Assembly: GCA_003220535.1 (NCBI GenBank)
Contig: QHSU01000066.1
Coordinates: 169,066-233,065 of the forward strand
Length of the DNA: 64,000 nt
From: Candidatus Rokuibacteriota bacterium
Lineage (GTDB): Bacteria; Methylomirabilota; Methylomirabilia; Rokubacteriales; CSP1-6
Direction: 5' to 3'
The notes beneath the pieces are model-generated. The model was not told the origin of the DNA. It did not search any database and saw nothing but the letters and a program-made list of their open reading frames with translations. The position numbers and the translations under genes were made by a program. Every line of letters begins with the position of its first letter. Positions within the stretch are counted from its first letter, which is position 1. This document shows, one piece after another, positions 9,097-17,132 of this stretch.

Positions 9097-9966
9097 GTGC
9101 GACTTCATCCTTTCGGCCTCGTCGAGCCCGAATCCTTGCGCGAAGCGCTCGACGTCTTCGCCAAGCTCGACGGCGAGGCCCGCTTCGTCGCTGGCGGCAC
9201 GGCCCTCATCCCCATGATTCGGCTGGGCCTCGTGAAGCCGGATCGTCTGATCTCGCTGAATCGACTCGCCGCGCTGACCGAGATTCGACTGCTCGACGAT
9301 GGCATGCTGGGGGTCGGCGCGATGGCCACCCACGCGGAGATCAGTCATGACCGTCTCGTGCAGGCCGGCTGGCCGCTCCTCGCCGAGGCGGTGAAGCGGG
9401 TGGCCAGCCCGGCCATCCGCGCGTCGGGCACGATCGGCGGCAACCTCGCCTACGCCGAGGCCGCGTCGGACCCGGCGCCGGCTCTCATGTGCCTCGACGC
9501 CGAGGTGCGCGTGGCCAGCCACGCCGGCCGGCGCGCGATGCCGATCAACGAGTTCTTTCGCGGGTTCTACGAGGCGGCGCTCGAGCCGGGCGAGATCGTC
9601 ACGGGGGTCCGCGTGCCGCCGCCGCCGAAGGGCGCGCGCAGCGGCTACAGCAAGTTCACGGCGCGCTCGGCCGAGGACAAGGCGCTGGTCGGCGTCGCGG
9701 CGCTCATTGTCCTGGATGGCGGGCGGTGCACCGAGGCGCGCATCGGCCTTGGTGGCGTGGCGCCGACCCCGGTCCGCGCCCGTCGGGCGGAGGCGACGCT
9801 TCGCGGGGAAGTCTTGAGCAATGCGGCCGTCCGCGCGGCCGCCGAGGCCGCCGCCGCCGAGGCCGAACCGCTCTCCGACCTCATGGGCAGCGCCGATTAC
9901 CGTCGCGAGATGATCCGGGTGTGGGTCCGCCGCTTGCTCGTCGCCCTACGCGACGGCACGCGGTAG
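9097..9966 (+). CDS. Molybdenum hydroxylase FAD-binding subunit
   Basis: 289-residue CoxM-type subunit. The FAD-binding segments FVAGGTALIPMIRLG (about residues 29-43) and TIGGNLAYAEAASDP are present, and the C-terminal CO_deh_flav_C region follows. The GTG at 9097, two bases after the stop of the 2Fe-2S gene, gives VRLHPFGLVEP, the normal N-terminus; longer upstream reading would overlap the 2Fe-2S gene and is not supported. It completes the enzyme: Mo, 2x2Fe-2S, FAD. The gene ends 20 bp before a convergent gene. Confidence 0.93.
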   Translation: MRLHPFGLVEPESLREALDVFAKLDGEARFVAGGTALIPMIRLGLVKPDRLISLNRLAALTEIRLLDDGMLGVGAMATHAEISHDRLVQAGWPLLAEAVKRVASPAIRASGTIGGNLAYAEAASDPAPALMCLDAEVRVASHAGRRAMPINEFFRGFYEAALEPGEIVTGVRVPPPPKGARSGYSKFTARSAEDKALVGVAALIVLDGGRCTEARIGLGGVAPTPVRARRAEATLRGEVLSNAAVRAAAEAAAAEAEPLSDLMGSADYRREMIRVWVRRLLVALRDGTR

Positions 9967-9989
9967 GCAGCGCCCGCCCCGCGGCCTAC
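9963..9989. terminator. Possible stem shared by two convergent stop codons
   Basis: GTAGGC at 9963-9968 pairs with GCCTAC at 9984-9989 across a GC-rich 15-base loop. The arms contain the stop codons of the two convergent genes. No T-run follows, so an intrinsic terminator is only a possibility. Confidence 0.25.
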
Positions 9990-11719
9990 ATCTTCCAGTC
10001 CTGGTACCAGGTCGAATCGGCGCCTACGCCTTCGCGCGCCACCTTCACGTCGAGCACGTACGGCTTGTTCTCGCGGGTCGTGCGATCGACCCCGCGCCGG
10101 AGCGCGGGCTCGAGCTCCTTCAGCGTCTTCACGGTCTCGCCCTCGACGCCCTGGGAGCGGGCCAGCGCCGCGTAGTCGGTCGCCGGCGCGTCGAGGTAGA
10201 GCCCGGGGTATTTCCCGGTGTGCACCATCTTGCTGTCCGGGACCTCCCGCGCCCAGTTCGTGCGGACGACCTGGTAGGTCTCGTTGTTCGATATCACGGT
10301 CAGGATCGCCGTGTTGTATCGGGCCATCGTCCAGAAGCCGGCCGCACTGTACGTCAAGGCGCCATCACCCAGGTGGAGTACGACCGGCCGCTCGCGGCCG
10401 GCGGCGATCTTGGCGCCGATGGCGGCGCCCACGCCGAATCCGAGTGAGCCGCCGCCGCTGCGGGTCCAGCCCATCGCGTCGTGTCCGAACGGCAGGAGCG
10501 TCGTGCGCGCCGTCGAGCTCTCCTGGACCATGACGGTGTTCTTCGGCAGGAGCTGCGCCATGTGCGCTTCGAGTGTGCCGGGATGCACGATCGTGTCGTG
10601 CTCGTGCTCGCGGATCAGATCTTCCTCCCGCGAGATCAGGAGCTTCGCGTACTCGCGGACCTTGCCGCGTTGCCGGGTCCAGCCCGAGACCTTGTCCGAC
10701 GCGTGCAAGCGCGTGAGGGCCGCGGTGATGCCGCGGAGCGTCTCGGGCAGCTCGCACTGCGCGGCGATGTCGAGCGGATAGTGGCGGCCCATGAGCACCG
10801 GATTGGGCCCGATCTGGATGACGAACGGCTCGGTGACGCCACCGTGCAAGCCCTGGACGCCGACGAGGAAGATCAGGTCCGGCTTCAGGCCGGTGACCTT
10901 CTCGAAGTCCTTGGAGACCGGATACATGCCGCAGTAGAGCGGATGTCGCGTCGGGAAGTTCGGGAAGATCTGCCGGGTGCTGAACGCCGGCGCCCCCAAG
11001 GTCTCGGCCAGACGCACGGCATCGGCCTGAGCACCCTCCCGCCAGACGTCGTCACCGAACATCAGCACGGGACACTGCGCCGCGCCGAGCCGTCGCGCGA
11101 TCTCCTCGACCGTCTTCGCGCGCGCCGGCCCCGGCCGTTCGATCCGGTATCCCGCCGCTTCACCGATCTGCGCTTCCAGCCCCTCGCGGAGGAGCAGCTC
11201 GGCGCTGATCGAGAGGTACACCGGGCCGGTCGGCGGCGTGGTGGCCTCGCGGAGCGCCCGCGTCGTCGCGACGGTGATCGCCGCGGGGTTCGCCGCCACC
11301 TGATAGGCGGCGCGCGCGTCCTTGGTAATCGGGCGCATCGATTCGGCCTGGGTCAGGCCCGGGTATGGCGCCAGGCCGCGGAAGTCCTGGACCTCGGAGG
11401 CCCAGTCCCCGGCGATGACCAGCAGCGAGGAGCCGGCGATCTGGGCGTTGAAGAGCTGCCCGGCCAGTTGGTACGAGCCACCCATCACGTGGGCGATGAT
11501 GACGCCCACCTTGCCGCTGATACGGTGGTAGCCGTCGGCCATCGCCGCCACGAGCCCCTCGTGTTTGCCGACGATGAGCTTCTGGTCTCCGTCCTCGGAG
11601 AGGGCCGCGAAGATCCCGGTCTCGGCGGATCCCGGATTCGAGAAGAGGTACTCCACGCCTGCATCCTTCAGGGTCTGGACGAGCAACATGCCGCCGGTGC
11701 CGGTGATGGTCTTGCGCAT
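9986..11719 (-). CDS. Thiamine-diphosphate-dependent enzyme, acetolactate synthase/decarboxylase type
   Basis: 577 residues of the ThDP superfamily that includes acetolactate synthase and benzoylformate decarboxylase. The cofactor-activating glutamate is in KHEGL near residue 52, and the C-terminal ThDP/Mg motif runs GDGALTYS to VISNN. The start ATG at 11719 has a purine-rich GAGAGAGGGAAG upstream; the frame extends further but only as Arg-rich noise. The closest visible resemblance is to 2-oxoacid decarboxylase-like proteins rather than true acetolactate synthase, as no AHAS small subunit is nearby. It follows the TIM-barrel isomerase gene by 19 bp, probably in one operon. Confidence 0.88.
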   Translation of the reverse strand: MRKTITGTGGMLLVQTLKDAGVEYLFSNPGSAETGIFAALSEDGDQKLIVGKHEGLVAAMADGYHRISGKVGVIIAHVMGGSYQLAGQLFNAQIAGSSLLVIAGDWASEVQDFRGLAPYPGLTQAESMRPITKDARAAYQVAANPAAITVATTRALREATTPPTGPVYLSISAELLLREGLEAQIGEAAGYRIERPGPARAKTVEEIARRLGAAQCPVLMFGDDVWREGAQADAVRLAETLGAPAFSTRQIFPNFPTRHPLYCGMYPVSKDFEKVTGLKPDLIFLVGVQGLHGGVTEPFVIQIGPNPVLMGRHYPLDIAAQCELPETLRGITAALTRLHASDKVSGWTRQRGKVREYAKLLISREEDLIREHEHDTIVHPGTLEAHMAQLLPKNTVMVQESSTARTTLLPFGHDAMGWTRSGGGSLGFGVGAAIGAKIAAGRERPVVLHLGDGALTYSAAGFWTMARYNTAILTVISNNETYQVVRTNWAREVPDSKMVHTGKYPGLYLDAPATDYAALARSQGVEGETVKTLKELEPALRRGVDRTTRENKPYVLDVKVAREGVGADSTWYQDWKM

Positions 11720-11738
11720 GGCTTCCCTCTCTCTCACC

Positions 11739-12548
11739 TCAACGGACTGGGAGCTGCGCGCGCGTCGCCTCGAGCGCCTCGCGCGCGACCTGGTCGGCGG
11801 GCCGCGCCCACGCCGCCGGGTTCGGCGCCTCATAGCTCATGAACCCGCGATAGCCCTTCCGATCGAGCAGCGCGAAGATCTCCTTGAACGGCACGCTGCC
11901 CCGACCGGGCGGCAGCCGGTCGAGCGCCTTCCCGGGCTCGAGCCCGGTGCGCGGCACGTCGCTGTACTGCACGTACGCGATCTCGCCGAGCGCCACGTCG
12001 TCGATCGCGGCCAGCGTGGCGCCGCTCCGCTGTAGATGGTAGGTGTCGAGCAAGAGCCCGCAGCTCGGGTGCGCGGCCTTGGCGACGACGCCGCGCATGA
12101 CGTCGAGGTTGTTGAGCTGGTCGGACTGCGAGTTAAACTCGACCGCGAGCCGCACGCCGTTGGCGGCGGCGATGTCGGCGGCCTCACGCATGTTCGCCGC
12201 GGCGCGGGCCAGGTCGCCGCGCCCGCGGTCCGACGCGCTCATCACCGTCGAGCAGCCGAGCGCGTTCGCCCAGCGGCACGCCTCGGCGAACGCCTCGAAC
12301 AGCCGCCGGCGCTCCTCGCCGTCGGCGAACATCCAGCCGAGCTCCACACCGACGCACGCGACGCGAAGCCCGCTCGCCTTCACGAGCGCCAGCACCTCCG
12401 CCGCGGCTTGCCCCTTCTCCGCGGCGCGGGCGAAGTCGACACGCCGCAGCTCGATGCCGTCCCAGCCCGCTGCCAGCGTGACCAGGAGAACGTCCGCGAG
12501 CGACGTCGAATCGAGAGTCCACGTGTGGAGCGCGAGCATCGGCGTCAC
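11739..12548 (-). CDS. Sugar phosphate isomerase/epimerase-type TIM barrel
   Basis: 269 residues of the xylose-isomerase-like/AP-endonuclease-2 TIM barrel family. The likely metal-binding residues are in VEFNSQ, LLLDTYH, YVQYSDVP and MSYEA near the C-terminus, the expected Glu-Asp-His-Glu order. Members isomerise sugars, inositols or hydroxypyruvate-like compounds; the substrate here is unknown. Its start overlaps the stop of the upstream exported-protein gene by four bases (ATGA). Confidence 0.87.
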   Translation of the reverse strand: MTPMLALHTWTLDSTSLADVLLVTLAAGWDGIELRRVDFARAAEKGQAAAEVLALVKASGLRVACVGVELGWMFADGEERRRLFEAFAEACRWANALGCSTVMSASDRGRGDLARAAANMREAADIAAANGVRLAVEFNSQSDQLNNLDVMRGVVAKAAHPSCGLLLDTYHLQRSGATLAAIDDVALGEIAYVQYSDVPRTGLEPGKALDRLPPGRGSVPFKEIFALLDRKGYRGFMSYEAPNPAAWARPADQVAREALEATRAQLPVR

Positions 12549-12886
12549 TGTTTGGCCGGCGCCGGGGGCGCGCTGGTGGCGGGCGTGGTCCCGGTTGCCG
12601 CCTTCGCGCCCGAAGGGGGATTCGCCTTCGCGAACTCCATCGCCTGCTTCAGCTCGCCGCTGGCCTGCTTGACCAGCTCGAGCGCCTTGGCGCGGTGCCC
12701 ACCGAAGTAGTGCTCGGCGCGCTCGAGATGGCGCTGAGTTTCCTCGAGCGACTTCGCCGCGGCATAGATCTGGTGCAGTCCAGCACGCGTCGCCGGCGGC
12801 TTGTCCTGCGTGAACGCCAGCGTCACGAACCCGAGGACGAACCCGACCGCCAGCACGAGTGCAGCCGTCACGCTCCGCTTCAGCAT
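12545..12886 (-). CDS. Small exported or anchored helical protein
   Basis: 113 residues starting at ATG 12886, chosen because GGAGGA lies three bases upstream; a start nine codons earlier has no such site. Residues 1-26 form a basic then hydrophobic segment (LKRSVTAALVLAVGFVLGFV), a signal peptide or single membrane anchor. The middle is an amphipathic helix with EETQRHLERAEHYFGG, and the tail is rich in Ala, Pro and Thr. No family recognised; stop overlaps the next gene's start. Confidence 0.7.
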   Translation of the reverse strand: MLKRSVTAALVLAVGFVLGFVTLAFTQDKPPATRAGLHQIYAAAKSLEETQRHLERAEHYFGGHRAKALELVKQASGELKQAMEFAKANPPSGAKAATGTTPATSAPPAPAKQ

Positions 12887-12950
12887 GCGTTCCTCCGGAC
12901 TCCCGTACTTCATCGCCGGCCCCAGCGGCCGCCAGCTCGCACGGTCCTGC

Positions 12951-13733
12951 TCACACGGCGGCCGAGATCCCGCCGTCGAAGTTGATCGCGGTGCCGGTGA
13001 TGTAGGCGGCGCGCTCTGACGCGAGGAAGGCCACGAGGTCGGCGAACTCGCTCGCCTCGCCGAACCGCCCCAGGGGCAGCCGCCGCTTCTCGGCGATCTC
13101 GCGGTAGTACGCGTCGAGGTCGCCCGTCGCGCGCCGCTCGTGCTGGGCGCTCTTCACCAGACCGAGGCAAATCGTGTTGACGAGGATCTTATCCGGCGCG
13201 TACTCGTGGGCGAGCGACTTCGTGAGATTGATGCCCGCCGCGCGCGTGACGCTCGTCGGCAGCGAGCGCGCGACGGGCGCCTTGCCGCCGACGGTCGTCA
13301 CATTGATGATGCGCCCGCCGCCGCGGCGCTTCATGTGAGGGATGACGAGCCGGCAGAGACGGATCGCGCCCATCACTTTCAGATCGAAGTCGTATTGCCA
13401 GGTGGCCTCGTCCACCTGCTCGAAGCCGGCGGCCGAGGAGGTGCCCGCGTTGTTCACGAGAATGTCGACGCCGCCGAACTGCGCCACGGTCGCGGCGACG
13501 AAGGCTTCGATCTCCGGGCCGTGCGTCACGTCGGTCGCCATCGCGAGGATGTCGCCGCCGGTCGCGCGCCGGATGGCATCCGCGGCGCGCTCGAGCACGT
13601 CCTTGCGGCGGGCGCACACGGCGACCTTCGCGCCGCTCTTGGCGAATCGCTCCACACAGGCGCGGCCGAGCCCCTCGCTGCCACCCGTGACGATCGCAAC
13701 CTTGCCGGCGAGACCGAGTTCGAGCGTGTCCAT
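12951..13733 (-). CDS. SDR family protein with altered active site
   Basis: 260 residues with a normal SDR cofactor motif TGGSEGLG (about residues 16-23) and NNAG, ending in FDGGISAAV. At the place of the catalytic YxxxK the sequence reads LPTSVTRAAGINLTKSLA, so Tyr and Lys appear to be Thr and Arg. Related SDRs with this substitution exist but their chemistry is poorly defined; it may be a dehydrogenase with a shifted catalytic residue or a non-catalytic relative. It lies 64 bp upstream of the small exported protein gene on the same strand. Confidence 0.85.
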   Translation of the reverse strand: MDTLELGLAGKVAIVTGGSEGLGRACVERFAKSGAKVAVCARRKDVLERAADAIRRATGGDILAMATDVTHGPEIEAFVAATVAQFGGVDILVNNAGTSSAAGFEQVDEATWQYDFDLKVMGAIRLCRLVIPHMKRRGGGRIINVTTVGGKAPVARSLPTSVTRAAGINLTKSLAHEYAPDKILVNTICLGLVKSAQHERRATGDLDAYYREIAEKRRLPLGRFGEASEFADLVAFLASERAAYITGTAINFDGGISAAV

Positions 13734-13820
13734 GACCGCCTCCAGATCCGGGATTGCCCGAACATATCACTCCCCGGGGCGGTTGGTATAGCCCGTCGCC
13801 GCTCGGATGTGACGCGGGGC

Positions 13821-14540
13821 TCAGGACCGGCCGAGGCGTCCGACGAGTGGCAGCTTGAGCGCCGGGCTCTTCAGCTCGATGCCGAAGTTGAGCGTGAGCA
13901 GATTGACTTCGATGCCCTCTTCCCAGCCAACCGCGAGCCCGGTCAGACCGAAGAGCGAGAGCTGGATTCCGGTGCCGCTCGGCGTGGTGTCGGCGACCGC
14001 GCCGGGCAGAAAGTCCTTGCCGATCGCCGTGGGCGGCAGCTTGAGCCTCAGCTCGGGCACGCTGCGACCGATCCAGGCCGTGAACGTGTTGCTGTTGGGG
14101 CCGGGCCAGGTGCGATAGCGGGCCGGATACGGATAGGACGCGACCGCGGCCTCGACCTGCGCGACGAGCGCGTCGACGCCGTTGCCGCGGAGATCGACGA
14201 GCCGTTCCGGCCGGTCGCCGAACCAGTAATTGTCGGGACCGGCGCGGTTGACGCGCACCGCGGGCGCGCCCCGATCCACGCCCCAGCCGATCACCTCGTA
14301 GCGCGTGTAGGCATCGGCGTCGCGCGGCTTCACCGCGATCCACGTGTGCACCGCGAAGAGCCCGCGCCAGCCCACCGTGCGGGCGGCGTACACCTGCACC
14401 ACCGCCTCGCGCGTGACCGCGGGATCGGGCGCCTGACCCGACGGCCCACGCTCCAGCTCCCAGAAATTCCCGCCGGCTCGCTCCAACATGGCGCAGCCGG
14501 CCGCCACCAGCAAGACCACGAGGGGCAGGAGCCGCTTCAC
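13821..14540 (-). CDS. DUF3750-like lipoprotein
   Basis: 239 residues from GTG 14540, with AAAGGAG about nine bases upstream and a four-base overlap (GTGA) with the preceding gene's stop. The N-terminus KRLLPLVVLLVAAGCAML has a clear lipobox (VAAGC), so it should be lipid-anchored in the envelope. The body (VYAARTVGWRGLFAVHTWIAVKP and PGPNSNTF) resembles the DUF3750 family of unknown function; HTW and the PNSNTF segment are the conserved spots I recognise. Last gene of the long AMP-ligase/ABC-transporter operon. Confidence 0.82.
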   Translation of the reverse strand: MKRLLPLVVLLVAAGCAMLERAGGNFWELERGPSGQAPDPAVTREAVVQVYAARTVGWRGLFAVHTWIAVKPRDADAYTRYEVIGWGVDRGAPAVRVNRAGPDNYWFGDRPERLVDLRGNGVDALVAQVEAAVASYPYPARYRTWPGPNSNTFTAWIGRSVPELRLKLPPTAIGKDFLPGAVADTTPSGTGIQLSLFGLTGLAVGWEEGIEVNLLTLNFGIELKSPALKLPLVGRLGRS

Positions 14541-15553
14541 GCGCCGAGCTCCTTTCGGACGATCCGGGCCCCCTCGACCAGCGCGGCCAGCTTCTGCTTC
14601 ACTACCCAGCGCGGCGTTTCCCAGAACCCGCAATCCGGGTTGAGCCAGAGCTTCTCGGCCGCGACGTGCTTCAAGAGCGCGCGAATCCGCTCGGCCACGT
14701 CGGCGGCCGACTCGGCCTTGAACGCCTTGACGTCGATCACGCCCGCGCCGAGCTCCTTGTCGGTCGGGAATTCCTTCCAGAGGCGCAGATCCTCCATGCC
14801 GCGGTTGGCGAACTCGAGGACGATCTGCGAGGCGCGGAGCTCGCGCAGCGCGGGATAGAGATTGCGGAAGTCGCGCACGGCCTGGAACGGGCGCCCGTAG
14901 AGGTTGCCGAAGCAGACGTGGACGGCGATCTTCGCCTCCACGCCATCGACGGCCTGGTTCACGCCCTGGTCGAAGCGCGGGGCCGAGCCGGCGTACATCC
15001 CGCTGTGGGGCTCGTCGATCTGGATGAAATCGGCTCCGGCCTCGACCAGCGCGCGGCACTCGGTGTTCACGATGCCGACCAGGTCGGCCAGCAGGGTGTC
15101 CTTGCTCTTGTAGCCGCCGCCGAGCCGGAGGGGCACGAGCAGCGTGTACGGCCCGGGGACGGTCGCCTTGAGCCGCTTCGACGTGAGCGCGCGCGCGAGC
15201 TTGAACTCTTCCACGATGCCGAGGCCGTTGGGCGCGCTGATCGTCTCGGTCACCTCGAACGGCGTGTTCGTGTCCCAGAGGGGCTGGCCGAGCTGGCGCG
15301 GCGCCGGCAGCGCCCGGATGCCACTGATGTGATCGTAGAAGCCGATGATGAACCTCACGCGCATCATCTCGCCCGTGCTCAGCACGTCGACGCCGGCGCG
15401 CTCCTGATCGAGGAGCGCCGCCTGCGTCGCGTCCTCCATCAGCTCACGGACGTCGATCGCGCCCATGCGCCCGGCCTCCATCGCCTCGCGGGCGAGCCAC
15501 ACCCACCCGGGAAGCCCGTGACTCCCCACCACCGTCGTCGGCAGCAGCATCAT
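14537..15553 (-). CDS. MetE-like cobalamin-independent methionine synthase C-domain protein
   Basis: 338 residues matching only the C-terminal catalytic half of MetE. The zinc ligands of that fold are visible: HVC, the Glu of VLEFANRG, and Cys in LNPDCGF. Stand-alone C-domain proteins may transfer methyl groups from unusual donors, demethylate, or act in sulfur compound metabolism; the folate-binding N-terminal half of MetE is missing, so true methionine synthesis is not assured. ATG 15553 overlaps the LivG stop (ATGA) and the stop overlaps the lipoprotein gene, placing it inside the transporter operon. Confidence 0.88.
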   Translation of the reverse strand: MMLLPTTVVGSHGLPGWVWLAREAMEAGRMGAIDVRELMEDATQAALLDQERAGVDVLSTGEMMRVRFIIGFYDHISGIRALPAPRQLGQPLWDTNTPFEVTETISAPNGLGIVEEFKLARALTSKRLKATVPGPYTLLVPLRLGGGYKSKDTLLADLVGIVNTECRALVEAGADFIQIDEPHSGMYAGSAPRFDQGVNQAVDGVEAKIAVHVCFGNLYGRPFQAVRDFRNLYPALRELRASQIVLEFANRGMEDLRLWKEFPTDKELGAGVIDVKAFKAESAADVAERIRALLKHVAAEKLWLNPDCGFWETPRWVVKQKLAALVEGARIVRKELGA

Positions 15554-16332
15554 CCCCCTCCTCTCTCGCGGCTCCCGGCGCGGCCCAGGTACGCCTCGAT
15601 CACGCGCGGGTCGCGGAGCACCGCGTCCGGCGGGCCGGCGGCGATCCGCTGGCCGAAGTCCAGCACCGTCACGGTGTCGGCCAGGTCGCCGACCAGCTCC
15701 ATGTCGTGCTCGACCCAGAGCATCGTCATGCCCAGCTCGTGCTTGATCCTCAGCAGGAAGCGCGCGAGGTTCTCCTTCTCCTCCCGATTCATCCCGGTCG
15801 AGGGCTCGTCGAGCAGCAGCAGCGCCGGCTCCATCGCCAGCGCCCGGCCGATCGCGACGAGCTTCTGGACGCCGAACGGCAGGCTCGCGACCAGCTCGTT
15901 TCGCGTGCGCTCAAGCTCGAGGAACTCGATGATCTCTTCGACGCGGCGGCGGTGCGCCGTCTCTTCGCGGCGCGACCGTCCCCAGAAGAGCCCGCCGGCG
16001 AGGATCCCGGCCCGCATGTGCCGGTGGCGGCCGAGCAGGATGTTGTCGAGCACCGTCATTCCCCGGAACAGCTCGACGAACTGAAACGTTCGCGCGACGC
16101 CGTGCGCGGCGATACGGTGCGGCGGCAGGCCCTGGATCGCGACGTCGCCGAAGACGATCCGTCCCGACGTCGGCGCGTAGAAGCCGCCGACGCAGTTGAG
16201 GAGGCACGTCTTGCCGGCACCGTTCGGCCCGACCAGGGCGGCCAGCGCGCCCGCGTCGATCGACATGCTGACCCCGGTCAACGCACGCAACCCGTCGAAC
16301 TCGAGCGTGAGGTCGTCGACGGCTAGAACCAC
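15550..16332 (-). CDS. livG: Branched-chain-type ABC transporter ATPase LivG
   Basis: 260 residues from GTG 16332, which has GGAGG eight bases upstream and overlaps the LivF stop by ten bases; the longer frame upstream is a shadow of livF. Walker A GPNGAGKT, an ABC signature LPFGVQK, Walker B LLLLDEPS and the switch His in VEHDM are present. As in other LivG proteins, the long region between Walker A and the signature is present (FRGMTVLDNILLGRH). Powers import together with LivF through LivH/LivM. Confidence 0.95.
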   Translation of the reverse strand: MVLAVDDLTLEFDGLRALTGVSMSIDAGALAALVGPNGAGKTCLLNCVGGFYAPTSGRIVFGDVAIQGLPPHRIAAHGVARTFQFVELFRGMTVLDNILLGRHRHMRAGILAGGLFWGRSRREETAHRRRVEEIIEFLELERTRNELVASLPFGVQKLVAIGRALAMEPALLLLDEPSTGMNREEKENLARFLLRIKHELGMTMLWVEHDMELVGDLADTVTVLDFGQRIAAGPPDAVLRDPRVIEAYLGRAGSRERGGG

Positions 16333-17132
16333 TGGCGCCGCCTCCGATACTGCTTCACGTCGGTGTAGCGCTTGCGGCCGGGGCTCCGGCCGACGCCCAG
16401 ATAGAATTCGCGGACGTCCTCGTGCGCGAGGAGCCGGTCGCCGGACCCATCGTAGACGATGCGGCCGTGCTCCAGGACATAGCCGTAGTTCGCGATGGCG
16501 AGAGCGGCCCCGGCGTTCTGCTCGACCAGGAGCACCGCGAGCCCCAGGTCGTCGCGCAGACGCGCGACCATCGTCATGAGGCTCTCGACAACCAGCGGCG
16601 CCAGCCCGAGCGACAGCTCGTCGACCAGCAGCACCCGCGGCCGGCACAGCAGGGCCGTCGCGAGAGCCAGCATCTGGCGCTCGCCGCCCGAGAGGTACCC
16701 GGCGAGCTGGCGGCGGCGCTCGGCCAGCACGGGAAAGTAGTGGAACACCTGGTCGAGCGTCACGGGCGGGCGCGCGGCGCCGCGGTCGGCGCGCCGCCCC
16801 GGCACGATCGCACGGAGATTCTCTCGCACCGTCAGCGTCTCGAACACTTTGTCGCGCTCGGGAACGAGGACGAGCCCGCGGCGAGCCAGCGTGTGGGGCG
16901 GGCGGCCCGTGACGGCCTCGCCCAGAAACACGACGCGGCCGCCGACGATCTGGGCGTCGTCGGCCCCGAGGAAGCCCGAGATCGCGCGCAGCGTGGTCGT
17001 CTTGCCGGCGCCGTTGGTGCCGAGGAGGGCGACGATCGAGCGCGGCGGCACGCGGAGCGACACCCCCTGGATCGCCGTCGCGACGTGGTGGTAGACGACC
17101 TCGAGGTTTTCCAGCTCGAGCACGGATGTCAC
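16323..17132 (-). CDS. livF: Branched-chain-type ABC transporter ATPase LivF
   Basis: 269 residues from GTG 17132, which overlaps the LivM stop (GTGA) and gives VTSVLELENLEVVYH, the standard LivF start; an ATG at 17168 would lie inside livM. Walker A GTNGAGKTT, signature LSGGERQ and Walker B VLLVDELS are visible. The protein has about 25 extra C-terminal residues, basic at the end (GRKRYTDVKQYRRRRQWF), longer than typical LivF. Confidence 0.94.
   Translation of the reverse strand: MTSVLELENLEVVYHHVATAIQGVSLRVPPRSIVALLGTNGAGKTTTLRAISGFLGADDAQIVGGRVVFLGEAVTGRPPHTLARRGLVLVPERDKVFETLTVRENLRAIVPGRRADRGAARPPVTLDQVFHYFPVLAERRRQLAGYLSGGERQMLALATALLCRPRVLLVDELSLGLAPLVVESLMTMVARLRDDLGLAVLLVEQNAGAALAIANYGYVLEHGRIVYDGSGDRLLAHEDVREFYLGVGRSPGRKRYTDVKQYRRRRQWF

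Noticed and set aside
9986..11719. True acetolactate synthase (ilvB)
   Set aside because: No regulatory small subunit or ilv genes nearby and the sequence looks closer to 2-oxoacid decarboxylase-like relatives.
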